64,000 nt of DNA from Streptomyces sp. col6 (lineage in GTDB: Bacteria; Actinomycetota; Actinomycetes; Streptomycetales; Streptomycetaceae). The translations under genes and the position numbers were made by a program. This document shows, piece after piece, positions 25,368 to 33,866 of the stretch. The notes beneath the pieces are model-generated. The model did not search any database and had not been told where the DNA came from. It saw only the letters and a program-made list of their open reading frames with translations. Each line of letters starts with the position of its first letter. Within the stretch, counting starts at the first letter, position 1. The stretch lies in contig NZ_RDBL01000027.1 of the NCBI RefSeq assembly GCF_008042035.1, positions 161,440-225,439 on the forward strand, read 5' to 3'.

Positions 25368-26165
25368 TCAGACCATCTCGGGGGGTTCCTCCGGAGCGCC
25401 GGCGAGGTTTTCGAAGTACTCGTCGATCAGACTGATCAGGCCAGCCACGGCATGCTGCTCAGTCATGGGCGACCAGGGCTTCTCGGGGCGCCCGTCAGGA
25501 AAGATCAGGTTCTCGGCCAAGGCCCAGTACACCAGGTTCCAGCCGTATCCCAGTTTGGCTGCGAGCCACTCCCTGAACCCATCCAGCACGGCTCTGTCGG
25601 AGGCGATGTCGTAGCCGTTGAGGAACGCGACCACCGTCCCGAAACTCAAACGGTCGACGAACATTTCCGGCCTCCTCCTGAAGTGGGCCCAGAGATCCTG
25701 GTGTGACCGCGCCGGCTTGCCCCGGCCGCGACCCCAGGCAGCCGGCACGTGCCTCAGATCAGTGCCGACCCCCCAGACGGAATACGAGACCGTCTCCGGC
25801 CCCACACCAAGAGCAGCGAGAAGGCTTGCCGTGCGGGCCGCTGGATCGACAGGCCCACCCTTGCGGGTCCACACGTGGGTTCCCGGAGCATCCCCCTCAT
25901 GGTGGGTGACGACGAAGTCCGTCCCGTCCAGCACAAAGAACGCCGCCCGCACACGGCCGTGCCCGTCCCACGAACTCTCAAGGCTCAGCTTCAGCCGCCG
26001 TGCCACCGCCTCCAAGTCCACTGAGAGCAGCGCCAGAGAGCTCAACGGCCAGGTGGCGCTCTGGAACATAGAGGCCTGCCGCACCGGATTGCGCCCACTT
26101 GCCCGGGGCTCCGCCGCAGGCTCCCAGTCACCCTCTGCATCTGGTACTTCGATCATCTCGGTCAC
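25368..26165 (-). CDS. Uncharacterised protein inserted in the split nuclease gene
   Basis: This 265-residue protein is one I do not recognise. It has no signal peptide and no membrane segment. Notable parts are LLSVDLEAVARRLKLSLESS, a mid-part ETVSYSVWGVGTDLRHVPAA and a helical C-terminus with FREWLAAKLGYGWNLVYWAL and TEQHAVAGLISLIDEYFENL. The frame is clean and codon use fits, so it is probably functional. It lies in opposite orientation between the two halves of a broken HNH nuclease gene. An immunity- or defence-type role is possible but unsupported. Confidence 0.6.
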   Translation of the reverse strand: MTEMIEVPDAEGDWEPAAEPRASGRNPVRQASMFQSATWPLSSLALLSVDLEAVARRLKLSLESSWDGHGRVRAAFFVLDGTDFVVTHHEGDAPGTHVWTRKGGPVDPAARTASLLAALGVGPETVSYSVWGVGTDLRHVPAAWGRGRGKPARSHQDLWAHFRRRPEMFVDRLSFGTVVAFLNGYDIASDRAVLDGFREWLAAKLGYGWNLVYWALAENLIFPDGRPEKPWSPMTEQHAVAGLISLIDEYFENLAGAPEEPPEMV

Positions 26166-26284
26166 GACGGATAGTCAACCAGTACCGAACTCGTTCCTGC
26201 TGGCCATCAGCTGTTCACGAAGCTCCGGTCACAGCCATGACCAAACGGCTCCACCAAGGCGAATACCGCACAGTTGGAATGACG

Positions 26285-26535
26285 CGCCCCGCCAGTCGGG
26301 CCTGGACCTGGACGCCAGCCGAGCGCGAGGCGTATGCGAACGACATCGACGAGGACCGCTCCCTGATCGCGGTCACCGCCGCGACCAACCGGTCCAACGC
26401 TGACCAGGACCCCGCCGAGTGGATGCCCCCGTATCAGCCCGACCGTTGCCAGTACCTCACCGACTGGATCGCCACCAAGCTTCGCCGGCAACTCGCCATC
26501 GACAACGCCGAGCACAACGCCCTCCTCGTTCAGGG
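26285..26535 (+). pseudogene. Secreted HNH nuclease, C-terminal part
   Basis: Reads SRAWTWTPAEREAYANDIDE, then LIAVTAATNRSNADQDPAEW, MPPYQPDRCQYLTDWIATKL and LAIDNAEHNALL. W...ER..YANDL....LIAVT...NR.K...DPAEW.PP.....C.Y...W...K is the end of the same Streptomyces HNH family whose first half is at 24761. The half-genes are in the same orientation, separated by about 1.15 kb, so one gene has been interrupted. Confidence 0.65.
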
Positions 26536-26925
26536 CATCGCGTCCCGGGCTGCGTGCGTAGCGGTGGAGCCGCGTACGGGCTCGAGCTCGGGGAGGTCGA
26601 GGCCGGTGGGGATCGTGTCCCAGGACGTGTCGGCCTGGGCCGTGTGTGCGGCGACTGCGCAGACCTCGGTGATCGTGGGCTCCAGGGCGGCGACGATGCG
26701 GAGGGAGGCCAGTGGTGCGTCGTCGGCCAGGACGTCCGGACGCTCCCGCAGGCGGGCGCGGAGATCAGCGACGTCCTCGGGAATGGGGACGCTGCGGCAG
26801 CCCGGATGGTGCACGAGATGTTGGCCGGCTCGACCGCTTCCGGAGACGCTGAGCGGGACGTCGCCGGCTACCAGCGAGCGCGGACGGATCCGCGTCGGCC
26901 CCGGCGTGACGGAGGGAGCCAATTT
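26532..26925 (-). pseudogene. Unrecognised C-terminal protein fragment
   Basis: The minus frame reads PIPEDVADLRARLRERPDVL, then PLASLRIVAALEPTITEVCA and ends at 26532. Amino-acid use looks like real coding sequence, but no start or N-terminal part exists before the plus-strand gene at 26926. I cannot assign a family. Confidence 0.3.
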
Positions 26926-27222
26926 ATGAGGGTCATGCTGCGAGCCCGTCTGGACCCCCAGCTCGCGAACGAAGCGGTCAAGAACGGCAGCCTGCCGAAG
27001 ACCATGCAGTCGCTCATGGAGCGGCTGAAGCCGGAGGCGGCGTACTTCGGTCCCAGCGAGGGAAAGCGGGCCTGCACCTTCGTCTTCGACATGCAGGACA
27101 GTTCGCTCCTGCCCTCCATCACGGAGCCCCTCTTCGAGGGCCTGGGCGCGGAGATCGAGATCCAGCCGGTCATGAACACCGAGGACATGCAGAAGGGCCT
27201 CGCCGCGCTGCGACAGGGCTGA
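26926..27222 (+). CDS. Small conserved protein, GYD/DUF3303-like size and layout
   Basis: This 98-residue cytoplasmic protein reads MRVMLRARLDPQLANEAVKN then SLPKTMQSLMERLKPEAAYF, RACTFVFDMQDSSLLPSITE and FEGLGAEIEIQPVMNTEDMQ. The layout (beta strand, helix, then a second strand with FDMQD and an E/Q-PVMN end) fits a ferredoxin-like small domain common in actinobacteria. The ATG at 26926 has GGAGGG at a good distance. The function is unknown; it looks intact amid pseudogenes. Confidence 0.65.
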   Translation: MRVMLRARLDPQLANEAVKNGSLPKTMQSLMERLKPEAAYFGPSEGKRACTFVFDMQDSSLLPSITEPLFEGLGAEIEIQPVMNTEDMQKGLAALRQG

Positions 27223-27344
27223 TTCGCGCAGCATGGACCGGCTCGGGCCCTCCGTCGCAGACCGGGCACGGCGTTCACCGGACGGCCGCCGGACCGGACG
27301 AACACGGGGGCATTCCGGCGTTCCTGGTCCCCTCACCGGGCCAA

Positions 27345-27480
27345 GCCCGCGCTCGGTAAATGGCGTCGCTCCTCTCGTAACGGGTGGCCGGGCCGCGCGC
27401 TGCTTGAGCTTGTCGATGCAGGGCTCGACCGTGTTGCGTTGCTTGCAGACGCCGGGGTCGAACGCGGGTGGACGGCTGCA
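27345..27480 (-). mobile_element. IS5-family transposase fragment
   Basis: The minus strand reads FDPGVCKQRNTVEPCIDKLKQ-like sequence and, in another frame, PATRYERSDAIYRARAW. This matches the catalytic-Glu helix of IS427-type transposases (F....Y..RNTVER.INRLK) and the following ATRY motif, with frameshifts. The fragment abuts the 3' end of a broken Nudix gene. Confidence 0.5.
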
Positions 27481-27489
27481 GCGACGGCC

Positions 27490-27895
27490 GAGCCCGTGGA
27501 CGGGGTGCCGGGCTCATTGGGATCGAGTCGGATCTCCGACAGGCCGGCGGGAGCCAGCGTGCCTTTGTCGAACACGTAGCCGTGCTTGGCGGCGGGCCAG
27601 GATGGCTCGGGCGGCAGGAAGTGCACAGCCAAGAGTCGGCCGCAAGGTCGGGCGAGGCCAGTATCCTCGACGGTCTCCCTGATCGCGGCGGTGCGGGGTG
27701 ACTCGTCGTGGTCGGCTGAGCGAATCGGGAAGGTCGTCGTCGCCGCGGTGCCGGCTGTCGGGGTGCGGACGGGCTGCGCGACGGCCACTGGCCAGGAGAA
27801 GGAGACGGTCCGGCCGGCACCTCTGCTGGCGGTGCTCTTCGGCCTCTGGGCACCACGTACGCAGCGACACGGTTTCCTGGATGAGGCATCATCTC
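27490..27895 (-). pseudogene. Nudix hydrolase, frameshifted
   Basis: The start reads MMPHPGNRVAAYVVPRG. After frame changes it gives DESPRTAAIRETVEDTGL, which is the Nudix box (GX5EX7REXXEEXGX), then RLLAVHFLPPEPSW and KHGYVFDKGTL. A Nudix enzyme would hydrolyse nucleoside diphosphate derivatives; this copy has lost frame between the N-terminal strand and the box, and its C-terminus is replaced by an IS fragment. Confidence 0.5.
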
Positions 27896-27944
27896 GGCGT
27901 TGTCGAACCTGGCGGCTGTCGCCCTCGTCCGGACCGGGCCGGGT

Positions 27945-28892
27945 TCAGTGCGCGGCGAGCAGTTCTCCGTACCAGGTGAGCGTGGCGTCGACCGTGGTCG
28001 GCATCGGGTTCGGAGCGAGGCCGTACGCCTTCTCGATGGCCGTGGAGTCGACGATCTGCGCCTCCGTGTGCTGGTAGAACATCTCGGCGTACTCCGCCAT
28101 GAACACCTCGTCGAACGGGCCGTACGGGCGCGGCTCGGCTATGACGGTGAGGTTCAGGGGGCGGCCGATGCGCTGCGCCACCAGGTCCATGATCTGTCGG
28201 GTGGTGAGCGCGGGTGCCGTGGGCAGGTGCCAGACTCGGCCGTCACCGTCCGGGTTTTCGCCGAGCGTCGCAAGGCCTGCCGCCACGTCCCCGATGTACG
28301 TGTAGCTGTGCGGCAGGTCGATGTCGCCGAGTACTGGGACCTCTTCCCCGGTCAGCGCGTTCGGGAACACCGCGCCGCCGAGCGTGGAGTTGAGGACTCC
28401 GGGGCCGACGAAGTCGGCCGACCGGCCCAGCACGACGCGCAGCCGGCCCTCGTCGTGGGCGGCGAGGTAGCGGGCGTCGAGCTCCGCGCGCATGCGGCCC
28501 TTGCGGGAGGTCGCGTTCCAGGGGGTGTCCTCGGTCATCACCGCGCCGTGTGTCTCGCCGTACGGGTAGAGCGTGTCGAGGACGACGAGGCGCGCGCCGG
28601 CAGCCTCGGCCGCCGAGAGGATGGACCGTTGGATGCGCGGCATGACCTCGACCTGCAGGTGATAGCCGACGTTCAAGCAGTGGTAGGAAACCGCCGCCCC
28701 GTCGAGCGCGGCCTGCGCTCCTTCCGCGGTCGACACGTCGGCGGCGAACCGCTGGACCCCGTCCGGGGCGTCGCCGTCGCCGCTCCGGTCCACCAGTCGG
28801 ACCCGGTGGCCCCGGCCTGCCAGCTCCGTCGCGAGCGCGGTGCCGGCGGGGCCGGAGCCGAGGACTACGTGGAGATCGCGTGCTGTGGTCAT
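27945..28892 (-). CDS. NAD(P)-dependent epimerase/dehydratase-like protein
   Basis: This 315-residue extended-SDR-like protein has a Rossmann start HVVLGSGPAGTALATELAGR. It also has VVLDTLYPYGETHGA where the active-site strand normally lies, VVLGRSADFVGPGV and HSYTYIGDVAAGL. I see no canonical YxxxK, so it may be an atypical, NmrA-like or binding-only member. It is transcribed divergently from a TetR regulator with a palindrome between them, so it is the probable target of that regulator. Confidence 0.82.
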   Translation of the reverse strand: MTTARDLHVVLGSGPAGTALATELAGRGHRVRLVDRSGDGDAPDGVQRFAADVSTAEGAQAALDGAAVSYHCLNVGYHLQVEVMPRIQRSILSAAEAAGARLVVLDTLYPYGETHGAVMTEDTPWNATSRKGRMRAELDARYLAAHDEGRLRVVLGRSADFVGPGVLNSTLGGAVFPNALTGEEVPVLGDIDLPHSYTYIGDVAAGLATLGENPDGDGRVWHLPTAPALTTRQIMDLVAQRIGRPLNLTVIAEPRPYGPFDEVFMAEYAEMFYQHTEAQIVDSTAIEKAYGLAPNPMPTTVDATLTWYGELLAAH

Positions 28893-28944
28893 GAGGACTC
28901 CCGGAGTGGTGATGATTGACCATTGCTTTCGTTATGGACTGTAA

Positions 28945-28969
28945 CTGTTGCGACGGTACATCGCAACAG
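28945..28969. promoter_or_regulatory. TetR-type operator palindrome
   Basis: Perfect 9-bp arms CTGTTGCGA and TCGCAACAG are separated by 7 bp, midway between the divergent epimerase and TetR genes. Flanking direct repeats of GTAACTG (near 28941 and 28985) add to the symmetry. The position and size fit a TetR dimer site overlapping both promoters. Confidence 0.7.
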
Positions 28970-29021
28970 CTTTTGTTAGACTCTGTAACTGAAGTGAGCC
29001 TGTCTAGCAAGAGGACCGGGA

Positions 29022-29741
29022 ATGGCAGAGACGCAGCAGGGGCCGAGGGCCAGATACCGGGAGCAGACCCGGGCGGAGATCAAGGAAGTCGCGCTGCGCC
29101 AGCTCGCCGATGGTGGTGTGGGGACGCTCGCGCTCACACGGATCGCCAAGGCGCTGGGACTCTCGGGCCCCGCCCTCTACCGCTACTTCGCCAACCGCGA
29201 CGACCTGCTGAGCGCCCTGATCAGGGACGCGTACGACGACGCCGCAACGGCGATCGGCGAGGCCGCGGCCACAGCGCGCGACCGGAGCCCGCGCGAGCGG
29301 CTGCGCGTGCTGGCCGGGGCCTACCGTGCCTGGGCGGTCTCCGAGCCGCACCGTTATCTGCTGATCCAGGGCTCTCCGGTGCCAGGGTATGTGGCCCCCG
29401 ACGACACCCTGGAACGCGCGCGCGCCGTGCTCGGGCCTTTCCTGCCGGTCTTCACGAGCGGCTCCCCGGGAGCTGGCACGGCCGCGATGGTGGACCGGAT
29501 GGTGGCGTGGCTGGAGACGGACGCCGGCGTGGGGTCCTGGGTGGCGGAATATGTGCCCGACGCCACGGGAGACGTCAGGGCCTCGGCCGTTGCCCTGGCC
29601 GGTGCGGTGCTGGCATGGGCGCAGTTGCACGGGGCGGTGGGCCTGGAGGTGGCCGGGCAGTTCGCCGGCATGGGCCACGACGGGGAGATCCTGCTCGCTG
29701 CCCAGAACGGCATGCTGGCGGACGCCTTCGGCCTGGAGTAG
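29022..29741 (+). CDS. TetR-family transcriptional regulator
   Basis: This 239-residue protein has an N-terminal TetR HTH (ARYREQTRAEIKEVALRQLA, then TLALTRIAKALGLSGPALYR YFANRDDLL). A helical C-terminal ligand domain of the TetR_C_13/WHG kind follows. It is divergent from the epimerase, with the palindrome at 28945-28969 between them, so autoregulation and control of the epimerase are expected. ATG 29022 has GACCGGGAA upstream. Confidence 0.88.
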   Translation: MAETQQGPRARYREQTRAEIKEVALRQLADGGVGTLALTRIAKALGLSGPALYRYFANRDDLLSALIRDAYDDAATAIGEAAATARDRSPRERLRVLAGAYRAWAVSEPHRYLLIQGSPVPGYVAPDDTLERARAVLGPFLPVFTSGSPGAGTAAMVDRMVAWLETDAGVGSWVAEYVPDATGDVRASAVALAGAVLAWAQLHGAVGLEVAGQFAGMGHDGEILLAAQNGMLADAFGLE

Positions 29742-29891
29742 GCGATCGCGTCCGGGAGTCCAGGCCCGTCGGCCGTTGCGTGCTCCGTCTGTGCAGGGCG
29801 GGCCGGCGGTCGGTCGATGAGTTCCGGGGGGCGCGGGGGTCAGCAACATAGGACCGCTCACAGGCTGATGCACTCGGACCGAAGGAACAGC

Positions 29892-30447
29892 ATGGCAAAG
29901 CTCATCTATTCAATGGTCACCTCGCTCGACGGCTACGTTGAGGCGGAGGGCGGCCTCGGCACCGGGGCCGACGACCCGGAGGTGCACACCTTCATCAACG
30001 ACCTCTTCCGCCCCGTCGGCACGTAGCTCCACGGCCGGCGGATGTACGAGACGATGGCCTACTGGGAAACCGCGCAGGCCGAACCCGGCCAGCCGCCGCA
30101 CATCCTGCAGTACGCCCGCGACTGGCAGGCCGCGGAGAAAATCGTGTCCTCCACGACCCTTGAGTCGGTGTCCAGCGCGAAGACCCGGATCGAGCGCACC
30201 TTCGACCCGGAGGCGGTGCGTGATCTCAAGGCCTCGGCCGATCACGACATCACCGTCGACGGCCCCAACCTCGCGGCCCAGGCGATCACGGCCGGGCTGG
30301 TGGACGAGTACCACCTGTTCATCACCACGAGCGTAGTCGGCGGCGGCAAGCGGTTCTTGCCCCGACGGCCTACGCCTCGATCTCGACCCGGTCGAGAAGC
30401 GCGCGTTCGACAGCGGACTGGTCTACGCGTGCTACCGGACCGGCTGA
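29892..30447 (+). pseudogene. Dihydrofolate reductase/RibD C-terminal family protein, broken
   Basis: MAKLIYSMVTSLDGYVEAEG opens a DHFR-like (RibD C-terminal) protein. At 30025 an in-frame TAG stands where GTYLYGRRMYETM would need Tyr. Reading on gives RRMYETMAYWETA, VDGPNLAAQAI and VDEYHLFITTSVVGGGKRFL. One extra C at about 30360 then shifts the frame; the true end DLDPVEKRAFDSGLVYACYR TG lies in the other frame. A nonsense codon plus an indel mean it is inactive. A homologue would be about 185 residues. Confidence 0.75.
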
Positions 30448-30564
30448 GCCGCAACGGTCGGTCCCGCCTCCCGGTGCAAGGGGGAGAACTACGCCCAGCG
30501 TCCAGCAGCCCCTAGGGTGCGGTTGGCTGCTGCGCGTCCATCCATGTGGAGGTCGTCATCGACC

Positions 30565-30921
30565 CGACACCCGCATGGTCGTCGTGGTCGGCCGGCCCCT
30601 CGCCGGGAACCGCAACGACTGCAAGGCCTGGGAGGAATCCGGCGCCAAGGTCGCCGTGGGCAACACTCTCACGGTCGCCGACGACGGCTCCCGGGCGCCG
30701 GGCTCGTCATCCCGCACCGTCGCAAGCGCGGCCAGACCGAACTGCCGGCCTGGAAAGAGGCACGCAACAAGTCCCGCAAGCAGGTCCGTGCCCGCGCCGA
30801 ACACGTCTTCACCCGCATGAAGACCTGGAAGGAACTCCGCAACTGCCGCCTCGAAGTCGACGGCGTCCACCACGCCATGCTCGGCATAGCCTGTCTAGAC
30901 AATTTCGCCGTCGCCGGATAG
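30565..30921 (+). mobile_element. DDE_Tnp_4-type transposase C-terminal fragment
   Basis: One frame reads MVVVVGRPLAGNRNDCKAWE, and after a frameshift GAGLVIPHRRKRGQTELPAW, RARAEHVFTRMKTWKELRNC and VHHAMLGIACLDNFAVAG. This is the second half of IS5/IS1381-like transposases of the DDE_Tnp_4 group common in Streptomyces, with the catalytic Glu in AEHVF. The N-terminal half and IS ends are not seen. Confidence 0.65.
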
Positions 30922-31040
30922 ATCGCACGCGGCACGGTGGCCCGCGACGTCTGGCTACTCCAAGATCCTTAACGGGACAACCCTTAGCTTGTTCTTTATC
31001 TTCTGGCGTTGCCGGAAGTGGTGCGGGCAGAGTGGGCGGC

Positions 31041-31394
31041 ATGTCAGAGAGTTCTGGATCGGTCCCGTCGGATGTTGATGACCGCGAGGCGGTGGAGCGC
31101 ATCCTCCGTCGTCCCTTGAGTCAGACATGGCCAGCGGGTGCACTGGGGCCGAACAGTCGCGTCACCGTCGTCCGCGCCCAGGACTGGGACGGTCCCTGGC
31201 AGGTCGAGTTCGCTGGAACGATCGATGCCATGGGTGCGCCCGAACCCAACGAGCATGCCGACGCCCTCGATGGCGAGTTGCTGTATTGGGTCACCTTCGA
31301 CACGCCGCAGTACGACAGCGGCGGGGGCGGCCCCTATCGCAAGGCCCGGATTTGGGGTCGTTACCTCAGGGCCGAGCCGAAGTCCGGGGTGTAG
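31041..31394 (+). CDS. Conserved hypothetical protein with SH3-like region
   Basis: This 117-residue hydrophilic protein has VERILRRPLSQTWPAGALGP, then NSRVTVVRAQDWDGPWQVEF, YWVTFDTPQYDSGGGGPYRK and ARIWGRYL. The compact beta-rich stretch from residue 35 resembles a small SH3-like barrel. I know of similar Streptomyces hypothetical proteins but no function. The ATG at 31041 follows GGGCGGC; the long frame upstream is from an IS fragment. Confidence 0.6.
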   Translation: MSESSGSVPSDVDDREAVERILRRPLSQTWPAGALGPNSRVTVVRAQDWDGPWQVEFAGTIDAMGAPEPNEHADALDGELLYWVTFDTPQYDSGGGGPYRKARIWGRYLRAEPKSGV

Positions 31395-31765
31395 TCATCC
31401 CGCAGGTCGTCTTACTGCGCTCGAATTCTCCGTCGAGCTGAGTTGCTCACCTGGGGATTCTCCGGACGTAGGGGCGGCCTTCGTCTGATCATGTGCTCCG
31501 ACCAAGGTGCACGTGACCACGACGAAGGCTGTGAGGGTGAGTCTGCCGCCTGATGCTGTCCGGAGGGAAGCGTTCGCGGAAGCGTCACCAGCGCCGGCGC
31601 GCGTCCCCCCGCGCGCCGCACCGATGCACGCACCTAACGGAGCGTCTTCCGTGGACGGGCCCCGGCGGTGTGCGGGGGGGGACGCCCTGGCCCGAGCTGA
31701 CTGTGCAGCGATTCCGGGTCCCCGACCTGAGTGGTCCTGGGGCACGCGGGGAGTGGGGGTGGGGG
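31395..31765. other. Intergenic, no gene seen
   Basis: The open frames here are short and compositionally unlike coding sequence. No strong terminator is visible after the beta-propeller gene. Confidence 0.35.
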
Positions 31766-33229
31766 TCAGCGGATGTAGACCTCGATGCTGGTGCTGGACG
31801 GCAGATGGAGGGCGTCACCGGTGAACGACGCGGTGTAGGTGATGTAGCCGCGGGTGGTAGCGCGGTCAGTGAGGGCGAAGGTCTCGTCCGCGGCAAGAGT
31901 GGTGGGCGGGAGCTTCACCGGCTTCGTGGCGTCGGGGTCCAGGCGGGTGAGGGTGACGGTGGTACCAGCCGGAAAGGGCAGGTCGGAGGCGAGACGGCCG
32001 GTCAGGGAGCGAGTGCCTGAGGGGGTGGTGGAGGGTATGTGCAGTACGGTCTCGGTGGCGGCCTTGCCGGGAGTGGTCAGTACGCGCAGGACGACCGGTG
32101 CGCCCTGGCGTGTTTCCCGGGTGACGGCGAAGAGGCGGCGGTTGTCCGGCGCCCAGCCGAGGCCGGCCGGCAGCAGCAGCGGGGAGGAGTCACCGGAAGC
32201 GAACTCGAAGACGCCGTGCGAGACACGGGCGCCCGGCTTGAACATGAAGACGTCCGAACCGTGGCTGCTGTCCACCCCTGCAGCGACGGCTCCGTCGGCG
32301 GCGACGGCCACCGCGTTGGGGTAGGCCGCGGCCGGGTAGCGGCCCGCGTCGGCGAGGTCGGAGGTACGCAGCACCTGGTGGTAGTAGGGGCTGCCAGTGG
32401 CCAGGATGACGTTCTTGCCGTCGGCGCTGAAGGCCAGGTCCCGGGTGTCGCCGGCGTCGGGAAGCCGTCGTTCGGCCGTGCGGCTCGCGGTGGCGGTGTG
32501 TACGTCGTACACGGCGAAGGTGGCTGGGCTGACATCCCGCTCACCGGCGACCAGGACACCGGGGGCGGCCGCGGAGGTGGCCAGTGCGGGTGCGGAGTAC
32601 CAGCCGTCGCCGGTGGCCTGGCCCAGGGTGACGACTGGGCGCGCCGTGGTGAGGTCGACCGAGCCGATGTCGCCGGCGCCCTCGGCACCGTAGCCGAACC
32701 ACAGGCGCTCACCGCTGACCGCGAGGGTGCGCGGAGCCGTGCCGACGCCAGTGGCATACCTTGCGACGACCTCGTGGGTGGTGGTGCTGATGGCCGCGAC
32801 GGTGTCCGCATCGGGCAGGGCCGCGTAGAGGGTGGCGGCATCCTTCGACAGGGCCAACTGCGCCGCTCCGGACAGGCCCGTCACCTGCTTCAGCACCACG
32901 CCGTCGAAAGCGGTGACGACGACCGCCCCGCGCGCGGGGTCACTGAAGTAGAGGCGGCCGTGGACGGCGTCAACGACCATGTCGCCGTAATCGTCGAGCG
33001 GCAGGACGGCGGAGACAGCGCGGGGCTGAGCGGCGGTGGCCCATCGGACCACCCCGGCAGCTGCACCGGATGGGTCACCAGCGGCGGCAGCCGCCGGGGT
33101 CAGCAACGCGACGGTGAGGGCGGCAGTGCCCCAAATGCGCACGGCGGAGCGGGCGCGCGGCCGGGTGACAGTACCCGCCACGGCCTGGGCATCGGTGCTG
33201 GTGCCGACTCTGTGACGACGTGAGAGCAC
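31766..33229 (-). CDS. Secreted beta-propeller protein with C-terminal Ig-like domain
   Basis: This 487-residue protein starts with GTG 33229, preceded by GAGGAG. It has a Sec signal peptide (IWGTAALTVALLTPAAAAAG). The body contains repeated DVVDA/GRLYFSD, AQLALSKDAATLYAALPDAD and DLAFSADGKNVILATGSPYY segments, which fit the YncE-like or NHL-like blades of a seven-bladed propeller. The last 90 residues (TLTRLDPDATK, YITYTASFTGDALHLPSSTS) resemble an Ig-like domain. It is probably an exported binding protein; the ligand is unknown. Confidence 0.8.
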   Translation of the reverse strand: MLSRRHRVGTSTDAQAVAGTVTRPRARSAVRIWGTAALTVALLTPAAAAAGDPSGAAAGVVRWATAAQPRAVSAVLPLDDYGDMVVDAVHGRLYFSDPARGAVVVTAFDGVVLKQVTGLSGAAQLALSKDAATLYAALPDADTVAAISTTTHEVVARYATGVGTAPRTLAVSGERLWFGYGAEGAGDIGSVDLTTARPVVTLGQATGDGWYSAPALATSAAAPGVLVAGERDVSPATFAVYDVHTATASRTAERRLPDAGDTRDLAFSADGKNVILATGSPYYHQVLRTSDLADAGRYPAAAYPNAVAVAADGAVAAGVDSSHGSDVFMFKPGARVSHGVFEFASGDSSPLLLPAGLGWAPDNRRLFAVTRETRQGAPVVLRVLTTPGKAATETVLHIPSTTPSGTRSLTGRLASDLPFPAGTTVTLTRLDPDATKPVKLPPTTLAADETFALTDRATTRGYITYTASFTGDALHLPSSTSIEVYIR

Positions 33230-33579
33230 TGGTTCTCCTCTGATGAGTGCACGGTGTCCAGCCCGACGTGTACGGAGCCGGGACGAGGAACGCGGTCCCC
33301 GGGGGCACTTCACCCCGCGGTGGTGATGGCGCGCCGTCCACCTACCCCCGCCAACTCCGTTGATGGCAAGCACATCGGAGGTGACGGAAGGTCACGTAGC
33401 GGCACTGGCGGCGCAGTTCATTGAAGCGCCCTCGCTGACCACTGAGTTCGCAGGCGTGGAGCCCTCAGAGCGAGGAGGCCGACCGGTGATGCGGGTGGAG
33501 ACGGGCCCACGGGGTGAAGCACCCGCCCGAACGGGGTGGGACGCTTCGTGCGTACCCGGCCGGGTGCGTGGGCGGCTCA
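33230..33579. other. Intergenic with probable promoter of secreted propeller gene
   Basis: I see no gene. The stretch is non-coding by composition and lies upstream of a gene read leftward. Confidence 0.35.
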
Positions 33580-33790
33580 GGAGATCGCCCCATAGATGTT
33601 CCGTTTGTCGCGATCTGCACCCGCGGGCTGATCGAACCCGTGCCGGTGGAGGTGTAGCGGTACAGGTCGCCGTAGCCGTTGACGCCGATCAGGTCGGCCG
33701 TGCCGTCACCGTTGAGGTCGCCCGGCACGGCGGTGTTGTAGATATCGAAGGCCGTGCGCCGATCACCTTGCGGGCCTTGAGCGGCTCGGA
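33580..33790 (-). pseudogene. FG-GAP/VCBS repeat fragment
   Basis: The minus strand reads GDLNGDGTADLIGVNGYGDL then YRYTSTGTGSISPRVQI. D.NGDG..DL is the calcium-binding core of an FG-GAP/VCBS blade, as found in many secreted Streptomyces enzymes. The rest of the propeller is missing on both sides, so this is a scrap of a larger secreted protein. Confidence 0.55.
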
Positions 33791-33866
33791 GGCGTTGCCC
33801 GTGCTCGCAATGAGCACGTGACTTGGGCGCCATACTGAAGGGGGTGACGGAGAGCTTCTCGCTCTC

